Positions 57,038-64,000 of a DNA stretch of 64,000 nt are shown piece after piece. Positions within the stretch are counted from its first letter, which is position 1. The number at the start of each line of letters is the position of its first letter. Source of the DNA: Stenotrophomonas tumulicola. Its GTDB lineage: Bacteria > Pseudomonadota > Gammaproteobacteria > Xanthomonadales > Xanthomonadaceae. Both the position numbers and the translations under genes were made by a program. The notes under the pieces were generated by a model. The model did not search any database. It was not told the DNA's origin and was given only the letters and a program-made list of their open reading frames with translations. The stretch covers positions 310,001 to 374,000 of the forward strand of contig NZ_JACGXS010000001.1 in the NCBI RefSeq assembly GCF_014117215.1, in the 5' to 3' direction.

Positions 57038-58324
57038 ATGACCGCAGGGGTTCCGGCCACGGCCTCTCCGCACCCGGCCATCATCGGGCTCGGTTATGTC
57101 GGCCTTCCGCTGGCGGTGGCGTTCGGTCGGCTGTTCCCCACGCTGGGCTTCGACATCGATGCACAGCGTGTCGCCGAACTGCGAGGCGGCCATGACCGGA
57201 CGCTGGAAACGGAGGAGGCCGAGCTTGCCGGCGCTACTTTCCTGCACTGCACCTCGGACGCGGCCGAACTGGCCGACTGCAATATCTACATCGTCACCGT
57301 GCCGACGCCGATCGATGCCCACGAGCAACCCGACCTGGGCCCGCTGCGTGCGGCGAGCACGCTGGTGGCGGGCCTGCTGCAGCCGGGCGACCTGGTCGTC
57401 TATGAGTCCACCGTGTACCCGGGAACCACCGAAGAGGTGTGCATACCGTTGCTGGAAGCCGGCTCGGGGCTGCGCTTCAACGTCGATTTCCACTGCGGCT
57501 ACAGCCCGGAACGGGTAAGCCCGGGAGATCGCCAGCGCCGCCTGGCCGACATCCGCAAGATCACCTCCGGTTCCACGCCGGAGGCGGCCGCGGCGGTGGA
57601 CGGCCTGTACCGGCGGATCATCACTGCCGGTACCTTCCCGGCACCGTCGATGCGGGTGGCGGAGGCGGCAAAGGTGGTGGAGAACATCCAGCGCGACGTC
57701 AACATCGCCTTGGTCAACGAACTGGCACTGATCTTCGACAAGCTGGGCATCGACACCCAGGAAGTGCTAGAGGCGGCGGGCAGCAAGTGGAACTTCCTGC
57801 CGTTCCGGCCTGGCCTGGTGGGTGGACATTGCATCGGCGTGGATCCGTATTACCTGCTGCATAAATCCGAAAGCGTCGGCTACCACCCGGACCTGATCCA
57901 CACGGCGCGCCAGGTCAACAACCGGGTCGGGACCCATGTCGCGGAGCGGGTGCTGGCGTTGCTGGCCGCGCGTGGCGGTGCGCCGGGGCAGTCGCGGGTA
58001 CTGGTGCTGGGGGTGACCTTCAAGGAGGATTGCCCCGACCTGCGCAACAGCCGTGCGCTGGAGCTGGCGCAGCAACTGCGGGCAAGTGGTGCACAGGTGG
58101 ACGTGCATGATCCCTGGGTCGGGCCGGCTGCACTGGCCGGACTGGACCTGCAATGGGTGGCCCAGCCGCGGCCGGGCGGTTATGACGCTGTGGTGCTGGC
58201 GGTGGCACATGCCCATTTCCGGGCGATGGACGCGCAGGCCATCGCATCGCTGCGCGCACCACGCGGCGTGGTGTACGACGTCAAGTCGGTCTGGCCGCGC
58301 GAACTGGTGGATGATCGCCTCTAG
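57038..58324 (+). CDS. UDP-N-acetylhexosamine dehydrogenase (TviB/WbpA type)
   Basis: A 428-residue NAD-dependent nucleotide-sugar 6-dehydrogenase that makes UDP-HexNAcA for surface polysaccharide. NAD-binding motif IIGLGYVGLPLA is at residues 15-26, STVYPGTTEE in the central domain, and the catalytic Cys is C265 in GGHCIGVDPYYL. The C-terminal UDP-binding domain has GVTFKEDCPDLRNS. Length and motifs fit TviB/WbpA. No other sugar genes lie in the window. Confidence 0.93.
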   Translation: MTAGVPATASPHPAIIGLGYVGLPLAVAFGRLFPTLGFDIDAQRVAELRGGHDRTLETEEAELAGATFLHCTSDAAELADCNIYIVTVPTPIDAHEQPDLGPLRAASTLVAGLLQPGDLVVYESTVYPGTTEEVCIPLLEAGSGLRFNVDFHCGYSPERVSPGDRQRRLADIRKITSGSTPEAAAAVDGLYRRIITAGTFPAPSMRVAEAAKVVENIQRDVNIALVNELALIFDKLGIDTQEVLEAAGSKWNFLPFRPGLVGGHCIGVDPYYLLHKSESVGYHPDLIHTARQVNNRVGTHVAERVLALLAARGGAPGQSRVLVLGVTFKEDCPDLRNSRALELAQQLRASGAQVDVHDPWVGPAALAGLDLQWVAQPRPGGYDAVVLAVAHAHFRAMDAQAIASLRAPRGVVYDVKSVWPRELVDDRL

Positions 58325-58390
58325 CGCTGTTGTCGGACCATTGCGGCGGCGGCGGTTAGACTCGCTGCATGTCCTGTAAAGAGGAAAGCC

Positions 58391-60013
58391 ATGCACCGCT
58401 ACCTGGCCTACGTGCTCGCCATCGTCCTGTTTCCGGTCTGCCTGTGGCTGGCCACCGTCTGGCCCGCCTGGTACTGGGGTGTCGGGTTGACCGCGGCGCT
58501 GGTGGTGCTGGGTAGCTGGGACCTGCTGCAACGGCGCAGCACGCTGCGGCGCAACTATCCGGTGCTGGCACATTTCCGCTATGGGATGGAATCGATCGGG
58601 CCGGAAATCCGCCAGTACTTCGTGCAGAGCGACCTGGAGGACGTGCCGTTTTCACGCCAGCAGCGGGCGTTGATCTACCAGCGCGCCAAGAACGAAATGG
58701 ACGTGGTGCCGTTCGGCACCCTGCGCAGTACCTACGCCGTGGACTATGAGTGGATCAACCATTCGCTGGCGCCCACCAGCATCGGTCACGATGATTTCCG
58801 CGTACTGATCGGCCCCAACTGCGCCAAGCCGTATTCGGCCAGCGTGTTCAATATCTCGGCGATGAGCTTTGGTTCGCTGTCGGCCAACGCCATCCGTGCG
58901 CTCAACGAAGGCGCCCGTCGAGGTGGCTTCCATCACGACACCGGAGAAGGTTCGATCTCGCCGTATCACCGCGAAATGGGCGGTGACCTGGTGTGGGAAA
59001 TCGGTTCGGGCTACTTCGGATGCCGTGACGAGCAAGGGGCGTTCAGCGAAGAGCGGTTCGTTGCCAATGCCACCCACGACCAGGTGAAGATGATCGAGAT
59101 CAAGCTGTCGCAGGGGGCCAAGCCCGGGCACGGCGGGGTGCTGCCGGCAGCGAAGGTCAGTGCCGAGATTTCCGTCACGCGCGGGGTGCCGATGGGCGTG
59201 GATTGTGTTTCTCCTTCGCGCCATTCGGCCTTCTCCACGCCGGTGGAACTGCTGCGGTTCGTGGCGCGGCTGCGTGATCTTTCAGGCGGCAAGCCGGTGG
59301 GGTTCAAGCTGGCCATTGGCCATCCGTGGGAATGGTTCGGCATTGCCAAGGCGATGCAGGAAACCGGCCTGCTGCCGGACTTCATCGTGGTCGATGGCGC
59401 TGAAGGTGGGACGGGTGCGGCGCCGGCGGAGTTCATCGATCATGTCGGCGTGCCGATGCATGAGGCGCTGCTGCTGGTGCATAACACCCTGGTCGGGCTG
59501 GACCTGCGCGACCGTATCCGGCTGGGTGCGGCGGGCAAGATCACCACTGCCTTCGATATCGCCCGCATCATCGCGCTGGGCGCGGACTGGTGCAACGCGG
59601 GCCGTGGCTTCATGTTCGCGCTGGGGTGCATCCAGTCGCTCAGCTGCCATTCGGACAAATGCCCGACCGGCATCGCCACCCAGGACCCCGCGCGCTGGCG
59701 GCACCTGGACGCGGCCGACAAGGCCAGCCGCGTATACAACTACCATCGCCAGACGCTGCATGCATTGAAGGAACTGCTGTGTGCGGCCGGTCTCAATGAT
59801 CCGGCCGAACTGGGCCCGGAGCACATCCTGCGTCGCGTATCGCCGGTGGAAATCCGCTCGCTGGCTTCGTTGTACCGCTACCTGGAGCCCGGAGAGCTGT
59901 TGCGCCAAGTGCCCGACCACGCGGTGTTCCACGATTACTGGCCCGATGCACGCAGCGATTCGTTCCAGCCGCCGCAGCGGATCCAGGCGCTGCGTGCGAG
60001 CAAATCGCGCTGA
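58391..60013 (+). CDS. FMN-binding glutamate synthase-like protein
   Basis: A 540-residue protein with two N-terminal transmembrane helices (residues about 4-24 and 27-45) and a GltB-like FMN barrel. Key parts: FNISAMSFGSLSANAI, the GSGYFGCRDEQG segment, KPGHGGVLPAAKVSAEI, VDGAEGGTGAAP, and the 3Fe-4S cysteines in CIQSLSCHSDKCPTG. The glutaminase domain is absent, so it is not a full glutamate synthase; its substrate is unknown. Confidence 0.93.
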   Translation: MHRYLAYVLAIVLFPVCLWLATVWPAWYWGVGLTAALVVLGSWDLLQRRSTLRRNYPVLAHFRYGMESIGPEIRQYFVQSDLEDVPFSRQQRALIYQRAKNEMDVVPFGTLRSTYAVDYEWINHSLAPTSIGHDDFRVLIGPNCAKPYSASVFNISAMSFGSLSANAIRALNEGARRGGFHHDTGEGSISPYHREMGGDLVWEIGSGYFGCRDEQGAFSEERFVANATHDQVKMIEIKLSQGAKPGHGGVLPAAKVSAEISVTRGVPMGVDCVSPSRHSAFSTPVELLRFVARLRDLSGGKPVGFKLAIGHPWEWFGIAKAMQETGLLPDFIVVDGAEGGTGAAPAEFIDHVGVPMHEALLLVHNTLVGLDLRDRIRLGAAGKITTAFDIARIIALGADWCNAGRGFMFALGCIQSLSCHSDKCPTGIATQDPARWRHLDAADKASRVYNYHRQTLHALKELLCAAGLNDPAELGPEHILRRVSPVEIRSLASLYRYLEPGELLRQVPDHAVFHDYWPDARSDSFQPPQRIQALRASKSR

Positions 60014-60034
60014 AGGGGCTTATCGCCGCAGGGT

Positions 60035-61282
60035 TTATCGCCGCAGCCATCCGATCACGCCGTCGGCTGCGCGCAGCGCGCTGGCATAGCAGGCGGTGAG
60101 CAGGTAGCCGCCGGTCGGCGCTTCCCAGTCGAGCATTTCACCGGCGCAGAAGACGCCTGGCAGTGCCTGCAGCATCAGGTTGTCGTCCATGGCCTCCAGC
60201 CGTACGCCGCCGGCCGTGCTGATGGCTTCGGCGATGGGCCGCGGGCGGCGCAAGCGCAGCGGCAGGCGCTTCAGCGTGGCCGCAACCCGTCCGATGTCTT
60301 GGCCGGCATCCTTGCCCAGCACTTCGAACAGCAGTGCCGTCTTCACCGTATCCAGCCCAGCCTGCCGGCGCAGGTGTTCGCCGAAGCTGCGGCCCTTGCG
60401 CGGCTGCGCCAGGTCGGCAAGCAGCCGTTCCAGGTCACGCCCGGGCACCAGGTCCAGCGACAGCGTTGCCTCACCGTCGCGGTTTATCGTTTCGCGCAGG
60501 TCTGCCGACAGCGCATAGACCATGCTGCCTTCGATGCCATATTCGCTGGTCACGCATTCACCTTGAAGCTGGCGTGGCTGACCCGACAGGTCTGTCCAGT
60601 GCGCTACCACCGCTTTCAGTGGCATGCCGGCATTGCGCTGCACGAACCATGGCGTCCATTCCACATCGAAACCGCAGTTGGCGGCCTGCAACGGGGCGGT
60701 ATCCACGCCATGCGCCCGCAGCGGCGCCACCCAACTGCCGTCCGAACCCAACTGCGGCCAACTGCCGCCGCCGAGCGCCAGGACGGTTGCATCTGGCATC
60801 TCCTCGACCGTGGCATCGGGTGTGGCGAAACGCAGCGCACCGGTATTCCCCCAACCCAGCCAGCGGTGCTGGACGTGGAACTGCACGCCTTGTTCCTTCA
60901 GGCGTCGTACCCATCCACGCAGCAGTGGTGCGGCCTTGCGGTCTACCGGGAACACGCGACCGGAGCTGCCGACGTAGGTGTCCACGCCCAGCCCGGCTGC
61001 CCAGCCGCGCAGCGCGTCGGCATCGAAGCCGTCCAACCAGCGGCCGACGGTGGCGGATTGTTCGCGGTAGCGGTTGTCGAACAGTGGCCGCGGATCGGAG
61101 TGGGTAAGGTTCAGTCCGCCTTTGCCGGCGATCAGGAACTTGCGACCGGGCGAGCCCTTGGCTTCATACAGGTCCACGGCCAGGCCGGCAGCAACCAGCC
61201 GCTCGGCGGCGAACAACCCGGCTGGTCCGCCGCCGATGACGGCGACCCGGCGCGCTGGCGCAGGGTCAACGTGGCTGGACAT
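60035..61282 (-). CDS. HI0933-like FAD flavoprotein (TIGR03862 type)
   Basis: A 415-residue flavoprotein. An N-terminal Rossmann motif VAVIGGGPAGLFAAERL and the family marker GRKFLIAGKGGLNLTHS identify the HI0933/BaiN-like group. The C-terminal FAD motif GVFCAGEMLDWEAPTGGYLL is intact. The biological reaction is unknown. ATG 61282 overlaps the FKBP stop by 17 bp, so the two are probably co-transcribed. Confidence 0.9.
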   Translation of the reverse strand: MSSHVDPAPARRVAVIGGGPAGLFAAERLVAAGLAVDLYEAKGSPGRKFLIAGKGGLNLTHSDPRPLFDNRYREQSATVGRWLDGFDADALRGWAAGLGVDTYVGSSGRVFPVDRKAAPLLRGWVRRLKEQGVQFHVQHRWLGWGNTGALRFATPDATVEEMPDATVLALGGGSWPQLGSDGSWVAPLRAHGVDTAPLQAANCGFDVEWTPWFVQRNAGMPLKAVVAHWTDLSGQPRQLQGECVTSEYGIEGSMVYALSADLRETINRDGEATLSLDLVPGRDLERLLADLAQPRKGRSFGEHLRRQAGLDTVKTALLFEVLGKDAGQDIGRVAATLKRLPLRLRRPRPIAEAISTAGGVRLEAMDDNLMLQALPGVFCAGEMLDWEAPTGGYLLTACYASALRAADGVIGWLRR

Positions 61283-61697
61283 CAAGCAGCTCGACGTCGA
61301 ACACCAGCGAGGAGCCTGCCGGGATCGGGCCGACCTTGCGGTCGCCGTAACCCAGTGCCGGGGGAATCATCAGGGTGCGCTTGCCACCGACCTTCATGCC
61401 GGCCACGCCATCATCCCAGCCACGGATCACCTGTCCGCCACCGAGCTCGAACGAGAACGGCTGGCCGCGACCGACCGAGCTGTCGAAGGTCTTGCCATGC
61501 TTGCTCTCGGTACGCTCGTCGTAGATCCAGCCGGTGTAATGCACGGTCACCTTGCTGCCCGGCGTGGCTTCCGTACCGGTTCCAGTCTGTGTGTCGATCC
61601 GCTCGAACGAGGCGATGGTGCCGCCGGGTGGCGGGCCGGAAGGGGTGCAGCCGGCAGCAAGCAGGGACAGTGTCAGGGCGGCGAACAGGCGGCGCAT
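61266..61697 (-). CDS. FKBP-type peptidyl-prolyl isomerase lipoprotein
   Basis: A 143-residue exported foldase. The signal peptide ends in the lipobox LLAAGC (C17). The FKBP domain shows VTVHYTGWIYD, FSFELGGGQVIRGWDDGVAGM, GGKRTLMIPPALGYGDR and PAGSSLVFDVELLD, with the conserved aromatic pocket residues. GGAG lies 9 nt before ATG 61697. It acts in the periplasm, anchored to membrane. Confidence 0.93.
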   Translation of the reverse strand: MRRLFAALTLSLLAAGCTPSGPPPGGTIASFERIDTQTGTGTEATPGSKVTVHYTGWIYDERTESKHGKTFDSSVGRGQPFSFELGGGQVIRGWDDGVAGMKVGGKRTLMIPPALGYGDRKVGPIPAGSSLVFDVELLDVQPR

Positions 61698-61777
61698 GGG
61701 CAGCACTCCAGGGGCGAGGGGTGCAAAGGGTATCGCATCCCGGCCGCTTGCCCGCCAGTGGTGCGGCCAGCGTCAGC

Positions 61778-63013
61778 TCACGGCACCAGTGCCTGGCCAC
61801 GCTGTCCGGGAACCACGACATTTCCGATCACCACCAGATGGAAGCGCTCGAACGTCGGCACCACAACGTTCACCAGTGCCGTGCCCAGTGCGGTCTGGTG
61901 GACAACGGCAAAGCCCGCCTGCAGCCCATGGGCGCCCAATACGGCTGCAATCTGGCGGACCTGGCTGTGCACGTCCCCAGCCGGCACCTCGGCGAGCGTG
62001 GCAGGAACCAGGAGCTGGGTGGCCAGGCGCTGTTCGACGTCCATCGCCAGGCAAGCCTGGAGACGGGGCCATGGCTGCAGCCGGGCCCACAGGTCGGGAG
62101 CCTCTTTGCGGGCATCCAGCAGGGCGTCGGCGTCGCAGCTGAGGCCGAGATGGGACTGCACCAGCTCGCTGAGCGCCCGTCGTGCGGCATGCGCCGGATT
62201 CAATGAGGCGCCGGCGCCATAGGGCCGGGTGTGTGGATACAGGCGATGGGAGACGGCCAGGCAGGTGGTGACGCCAGGCCCATTGGAAATGTCCAGCAGG
62301 GTGATGTCCGCATCGACGAGATGGGACACGCGACGATACAGATCCGCCGTATCGGCAGGCAGGCCATCGCAGGACACCACGTGGAGGGGGGCCTGCCGGG
62401 CATGGAAGAAGTGCCGGAGCAGGAACAGCGACATCGCATCGCGCTCGATGCACTCGTTCAGCGCGTGCAGCAACGCTTCGTCAACGCTTGCGCCAATGGC
62501 GGTGCCGCTGTTGCTGGCGTAGCGACGCAGGCCGGTGTAATCGAAGCTGTCATCACGCAGTGGGGCGTCCACGTAGTCGGGTGCTGACAATGCCAGTGGA
62601 TAGTCGAAGTCGGGGCCATCATGGAGGTTTTCATAGCGTCGACAGGCGATCGTCTCTTCCACTTGGTCGGCAAGCAGCGCGCCGGGAAGGCAGGCAATGG
62701 CCTCGGGTGGCATCCGGGCAATGAGGTCATCGACCGCAAGTACGGTTGCCTGGTCGGCGGCATGACGTCTGGTCAGCAGGTGTTCCAATGCTTCATAGAG
62801 TGCGCCGGTTCGAGCTGCCTGCATCTCTCCTTTCCCCCAGCCGCCGGTCACCAGTTGTCCATGGGCGTCATGCAGTTCCGTCCAGGCGGCGCAGGGTCCG
62901 GTTCCCAGTGATTGGCATCGGGGCGTCAATCCCAGGGCGCCGATGTCCTGCAATGCTCTTCGTTCTGCCTCGGCCAGCGTGAACTCGCGTTCTTCGGGGA
63001 GCGTCATCTGCAT
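61778..63013 (-). CDS. YcaO-domain ATP-dependent peptide-modifying enzyme
   Basis: A 411-residue YcaO protein, an ATP-using enzyme that activates backbone amides to make azolines, amidines or thioamides in RiPPs. The two ATP/Mg motifs are canonical: GKG ... A ... EALEH (residues 60-78) and SNSGTAIGASVDEAL ... ECIERD (167-192). The C-terminus ends VVVPGQRGQALVP rather than the PxPxP of azoline cyclodehydratases, and no E1-like partner or TfuA is adjacent. Only a 30-codon peptide gene lies upstream on the same strand. Confidence 0.9.
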   Translation of the reverse strand: MQMTLPEEREFTLAEAERRALQDIGALGLTPRCQSLGTGPCAAWTELHDAHGQLVTGGWGKGEMQAARTGALYEALEHLLTRRHAADQATVLAVDDLIARMPPEAIACLPGALLADQVEETIACRRYENLHDGPDFDYPLALSAPDYVDAPLRDDSFDYTGLRRYASNSGTAIGASVDEALLHALNECIERDAMSLFLLRHFFHARQAPLHVVSCDGLPADTADLYRRVSHLVDADITLLDISNGPGVTTCLAVSHRLYPHTRPYGAGASLNPAHAARRALSELVQSHLGLSCDADALLDARKEAPDLWARLQPWPRLQACLAMDVEQRLATQLLVPATLAEVPAGDVHSQVRQIAAVLGAHGLQAGFAVVHQTALGTALVNVVVPTFERFHLVVIGNVVVPGQRGQALVP

Positions 63014-63227
63014 TCACCATGTCGTGGAAGGAATGTCAGCCCTGTCACAACGGTAGGACTGGCGCGGTGGCAGGTACGTCGGGCTTGCAGGTTGGAAGGG
63101 GTAGGGGAATGCCGTTGTGTCGACGAGTGTCGAGTGCAGTGCCAATTCCGGCGCCGATGCAGGCTCCCGGCGCTGCGGCTTCGATCCCGGGGCGGGATCG
63201 CGGCCGCAGTGCCGGGCTGTCTTCCGA

Positions 63228-63320
63228 TCAACCCAGCAGGGCCACTTCCTGTGCGTTGAGCTGCAGCTCATCGGCCATCGCAGCGCCGGAGATCAGGAAT
63301 GGAATACCGAAGATACCCAT
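63228..63320 (-). CDS. 30-residue peptide upstream of ycaO (possible RiPP precursor)
   Basis: A 30-codon gene from ATG 63320, with GAGGG 7 nt upstream. The product has a hydrophobic first half (GIFGIPFLISGAA) and a second half MADELQLNAQEVALLG resembling the amphipathic helix of precursor leader peptides. There is no Cys, and only one Ser, so a classic azole core is not obvious. It lies 214 bp before the YcaO gene on the same strand. Confidence 0.55.
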   Translation of the reverse strand: MGIFGIPFLISGAAMADELQLNAQEVALLG

Positions 63321-63450
63321 GACACCCTCTTTCGTTTCTGCACCGCCAGTTGCGGCAGGACCCACGTTATCTGGCAGCGCTGATGGCGAGCATCGGTGGT
63401 TTGCCGGGGATCGTGTCAGGGGATGTCGCTGCAGCGCTATCATGCACATC

Positions 63451-63816
63451 ATGTCGAAACTGCTGCTCAACCTCCGCCACGTGGGCGACGATGAATACCA
63501 GAATGTCTGTGCCCTGTTGGATCGGCTCGGCATTGCCTGGTACCGCACCGAGCCCAGCCCATGGGGCATTTCCAATGGCGGCCTATGGGTGCGCGAGGAT
63601 GCCGACCATCCGCGGGCCAAAGAGGCGATGGCGGCCTACCAGGCCCAGCGTGGCGAGCGCATGCGCGCCCAGCGCGCGCAGGAGTTGCGTGATGGCACCG
63701 GGGAGACGTTCGCCAACCTGCTGCGGAGCCGGCCACTGTATGTGGTCGGGGTGCTGCTGGTGATGCTGGTGGTGGCGTCGCTGGTGCTGCTGCCGTTCTT
63801 CCTGCTGCGCGGGTGA
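63451..63816 (+). CDS. Small membrane protein, DUF6164-like (121 aa)
   Basis: A 121-residue protein. The first 60 residues form a ferredoxin-like alpha/beta domain (LLLNLRHVGDDEYQNVCALL, GIAWYRTEPSPWGISNGG). A charged helix follows, and one C-terminal transmembrane helix (VVGVLLVMLVVASLVLLPFF). ATG 63451 is preferred; ATG 63442 would add three residues. The function is unknown. Confidence 0.8.
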   Translation: MSKLLLNLRHVGDDEYQNVCALLDRLGIAWYRTEPSPWGISNGGLWVREDADHPRAKEAMAAYQAQRGERMRAQRAQELRDGTGETFANLLRSRPLYVVGVLLVMLVVASLVLLPFFLLRG

Positions 63817-63871
63817 ACGCTGGGCCGCCCACGGGCGGGACCAGCGGCGCGCGGGCGGTTAAAATGGGCCG

Positions 63872-64000
63872 ATGATCGCCAATACCGCCGCCTATCATTT
63901 CACCCCCGTCGACGCTCCCCAGGCCCTGTGCGACCTGCTGCAGGCCCGTGCCGAAGCTGGCGCGCTGCGCGGTACGATCCTGGTGGCCGGGGAAGGTATC
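63872..64000 (+). CDS. trhO: tRNA uridine(34) hydroxylase, N-terminal part (truncated by window)
   Basis: The first 43 codons of a TrhO/YceA-type protein; the window ends within the gene. The visible start has AYHFTPVDAPQALCDLL and GTILVAGEGI, the conserved entry to its N-terminal ferredoxin-like domain. Complete members also carry a rhodanese domain with the catalytic Cys, and hydroxylate U34 of tRNA using O2 and prephenate-derived chemistry. The ATG lies 55 bp after the previous stop. Confidence 0.85.
   Translation, partial: MIANTAAYHFTPVDAPQALCDLLQARAEAGALRGTILVAGEGI

Noticed and set aside
55907..57493. Long minus-strand open frame of 528 codons across the prophage end
   Set aside because: It runs antisense through the 100-aa gene, tRNA-Leu, the BLUF gene and the dehydrogenase, all of which have clear motifs; the product has no family features.
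63014..63271. 85-codon minus frame ending directly before the YcaO start, with Cys, Ser and Thr, as an alternative precursor
   Set aside because: Third-position bias is unremarkable, it overlaps the better-supported 30-codon gene in another frame, and it has no ribosome-binding site. It should be re-examined if relatives conserve it.

Overview
The window is high-GC gammaproteobacterial chromosome, most likely Stenotrophomonas (S. maltophilia group). This is inferred from the gene set (GH19 lysozyme, group III truncated haemoglobin beside hemN, TviB-type sugar dehydrogenase, FMN-binding glutamate synthase-like protein) and from codon use; no search was run. Its centre is a complete-looking prophage of about 42.7 kb, from 13568 to 56302, inserted in the 3' end of a tRNA-Leu(UAA) gene and bounded by a 57-bp direct repeat.

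Left chromosome (1-13540): an aldo/keto reductase and a divergent LysR regulator; tRNA-Gly; a MocR/PLP-type regulator divergent from a redox operon (GNAT, AhpD-fold protein, FAD oxidoreductase, azoreductase, polytopic membrane protein); a second identical tRNA-Gly and a tRNA-Cys; a GH19 lysozyme; then a low-oxygen cluster (ccoG with a small membrane gene, divergent from truncated haemoglobin and hemN) with one perfect and one near-perfect FNR/ANR box.

Prophage, left arm (13.7-22.4 kb, all minus): integrase, a MerR-type excisionase, and a tightly coupled early operon with many very small genes. It includes an SSB-like protein, a lambda-Exo-type nuclease, an Erf-type annealing protein and a protein built from 27-bp tandem repeats. 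Immunity region (22.4-24.3 kb): a CI-type repressor (minus), a Cro-like protein (plus), and five copies of the operator ACAAC-N4-GTTGT, two at the left promoter and three between cI and cro, as in lambda. Two further genes are co-transcribed with cI in the position rexAB occupies in lambda.

Prophage, right arm (24.4-56.2 kb, mostly plus): a CII-like regulator, replication initiator and DnaB helicase, DUF1367, Ref nuclease, RuvC-like resolvase; then the virion block (small and large terminase, portal, scaffold, capsid, head-tail connector, nozzle, T7 gp13-like GNAT, several ejection proteins), lysis genes (lambda-R-type endolysin, membrane protein, holin, Rz/Rz1), tail fibre and SGNH-esterase spike, and an SRAP-domain protein. 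There are no tail-tube, tape-measure or sheath genes, so the virion should be a short-tailed podovirus under lambda-like control. Minus-strand accessory genes interrupt the plus-strand operons at 28.3, 35.6 and 47.7-49.1 kb. Their AT-richer sequence and opposite strand mark them as lysogeny-expressed morons; two of them are diverged paralogues.

Right chromosome (56246-64000): the restored tRNA-Leu, a BLUF photoreceptor, a UDP-HexNAc dehydrogenase, an FMN-binding glutamate synthase-like protein, a flavoprotein, an FKBP lipoprotein, a YcaO enzyme preceded by a 30-codon peptide gene (possible RiPP locus), a small membrane protein and the start of trhO. No stretch longer than 300 bases lacks a called feature.
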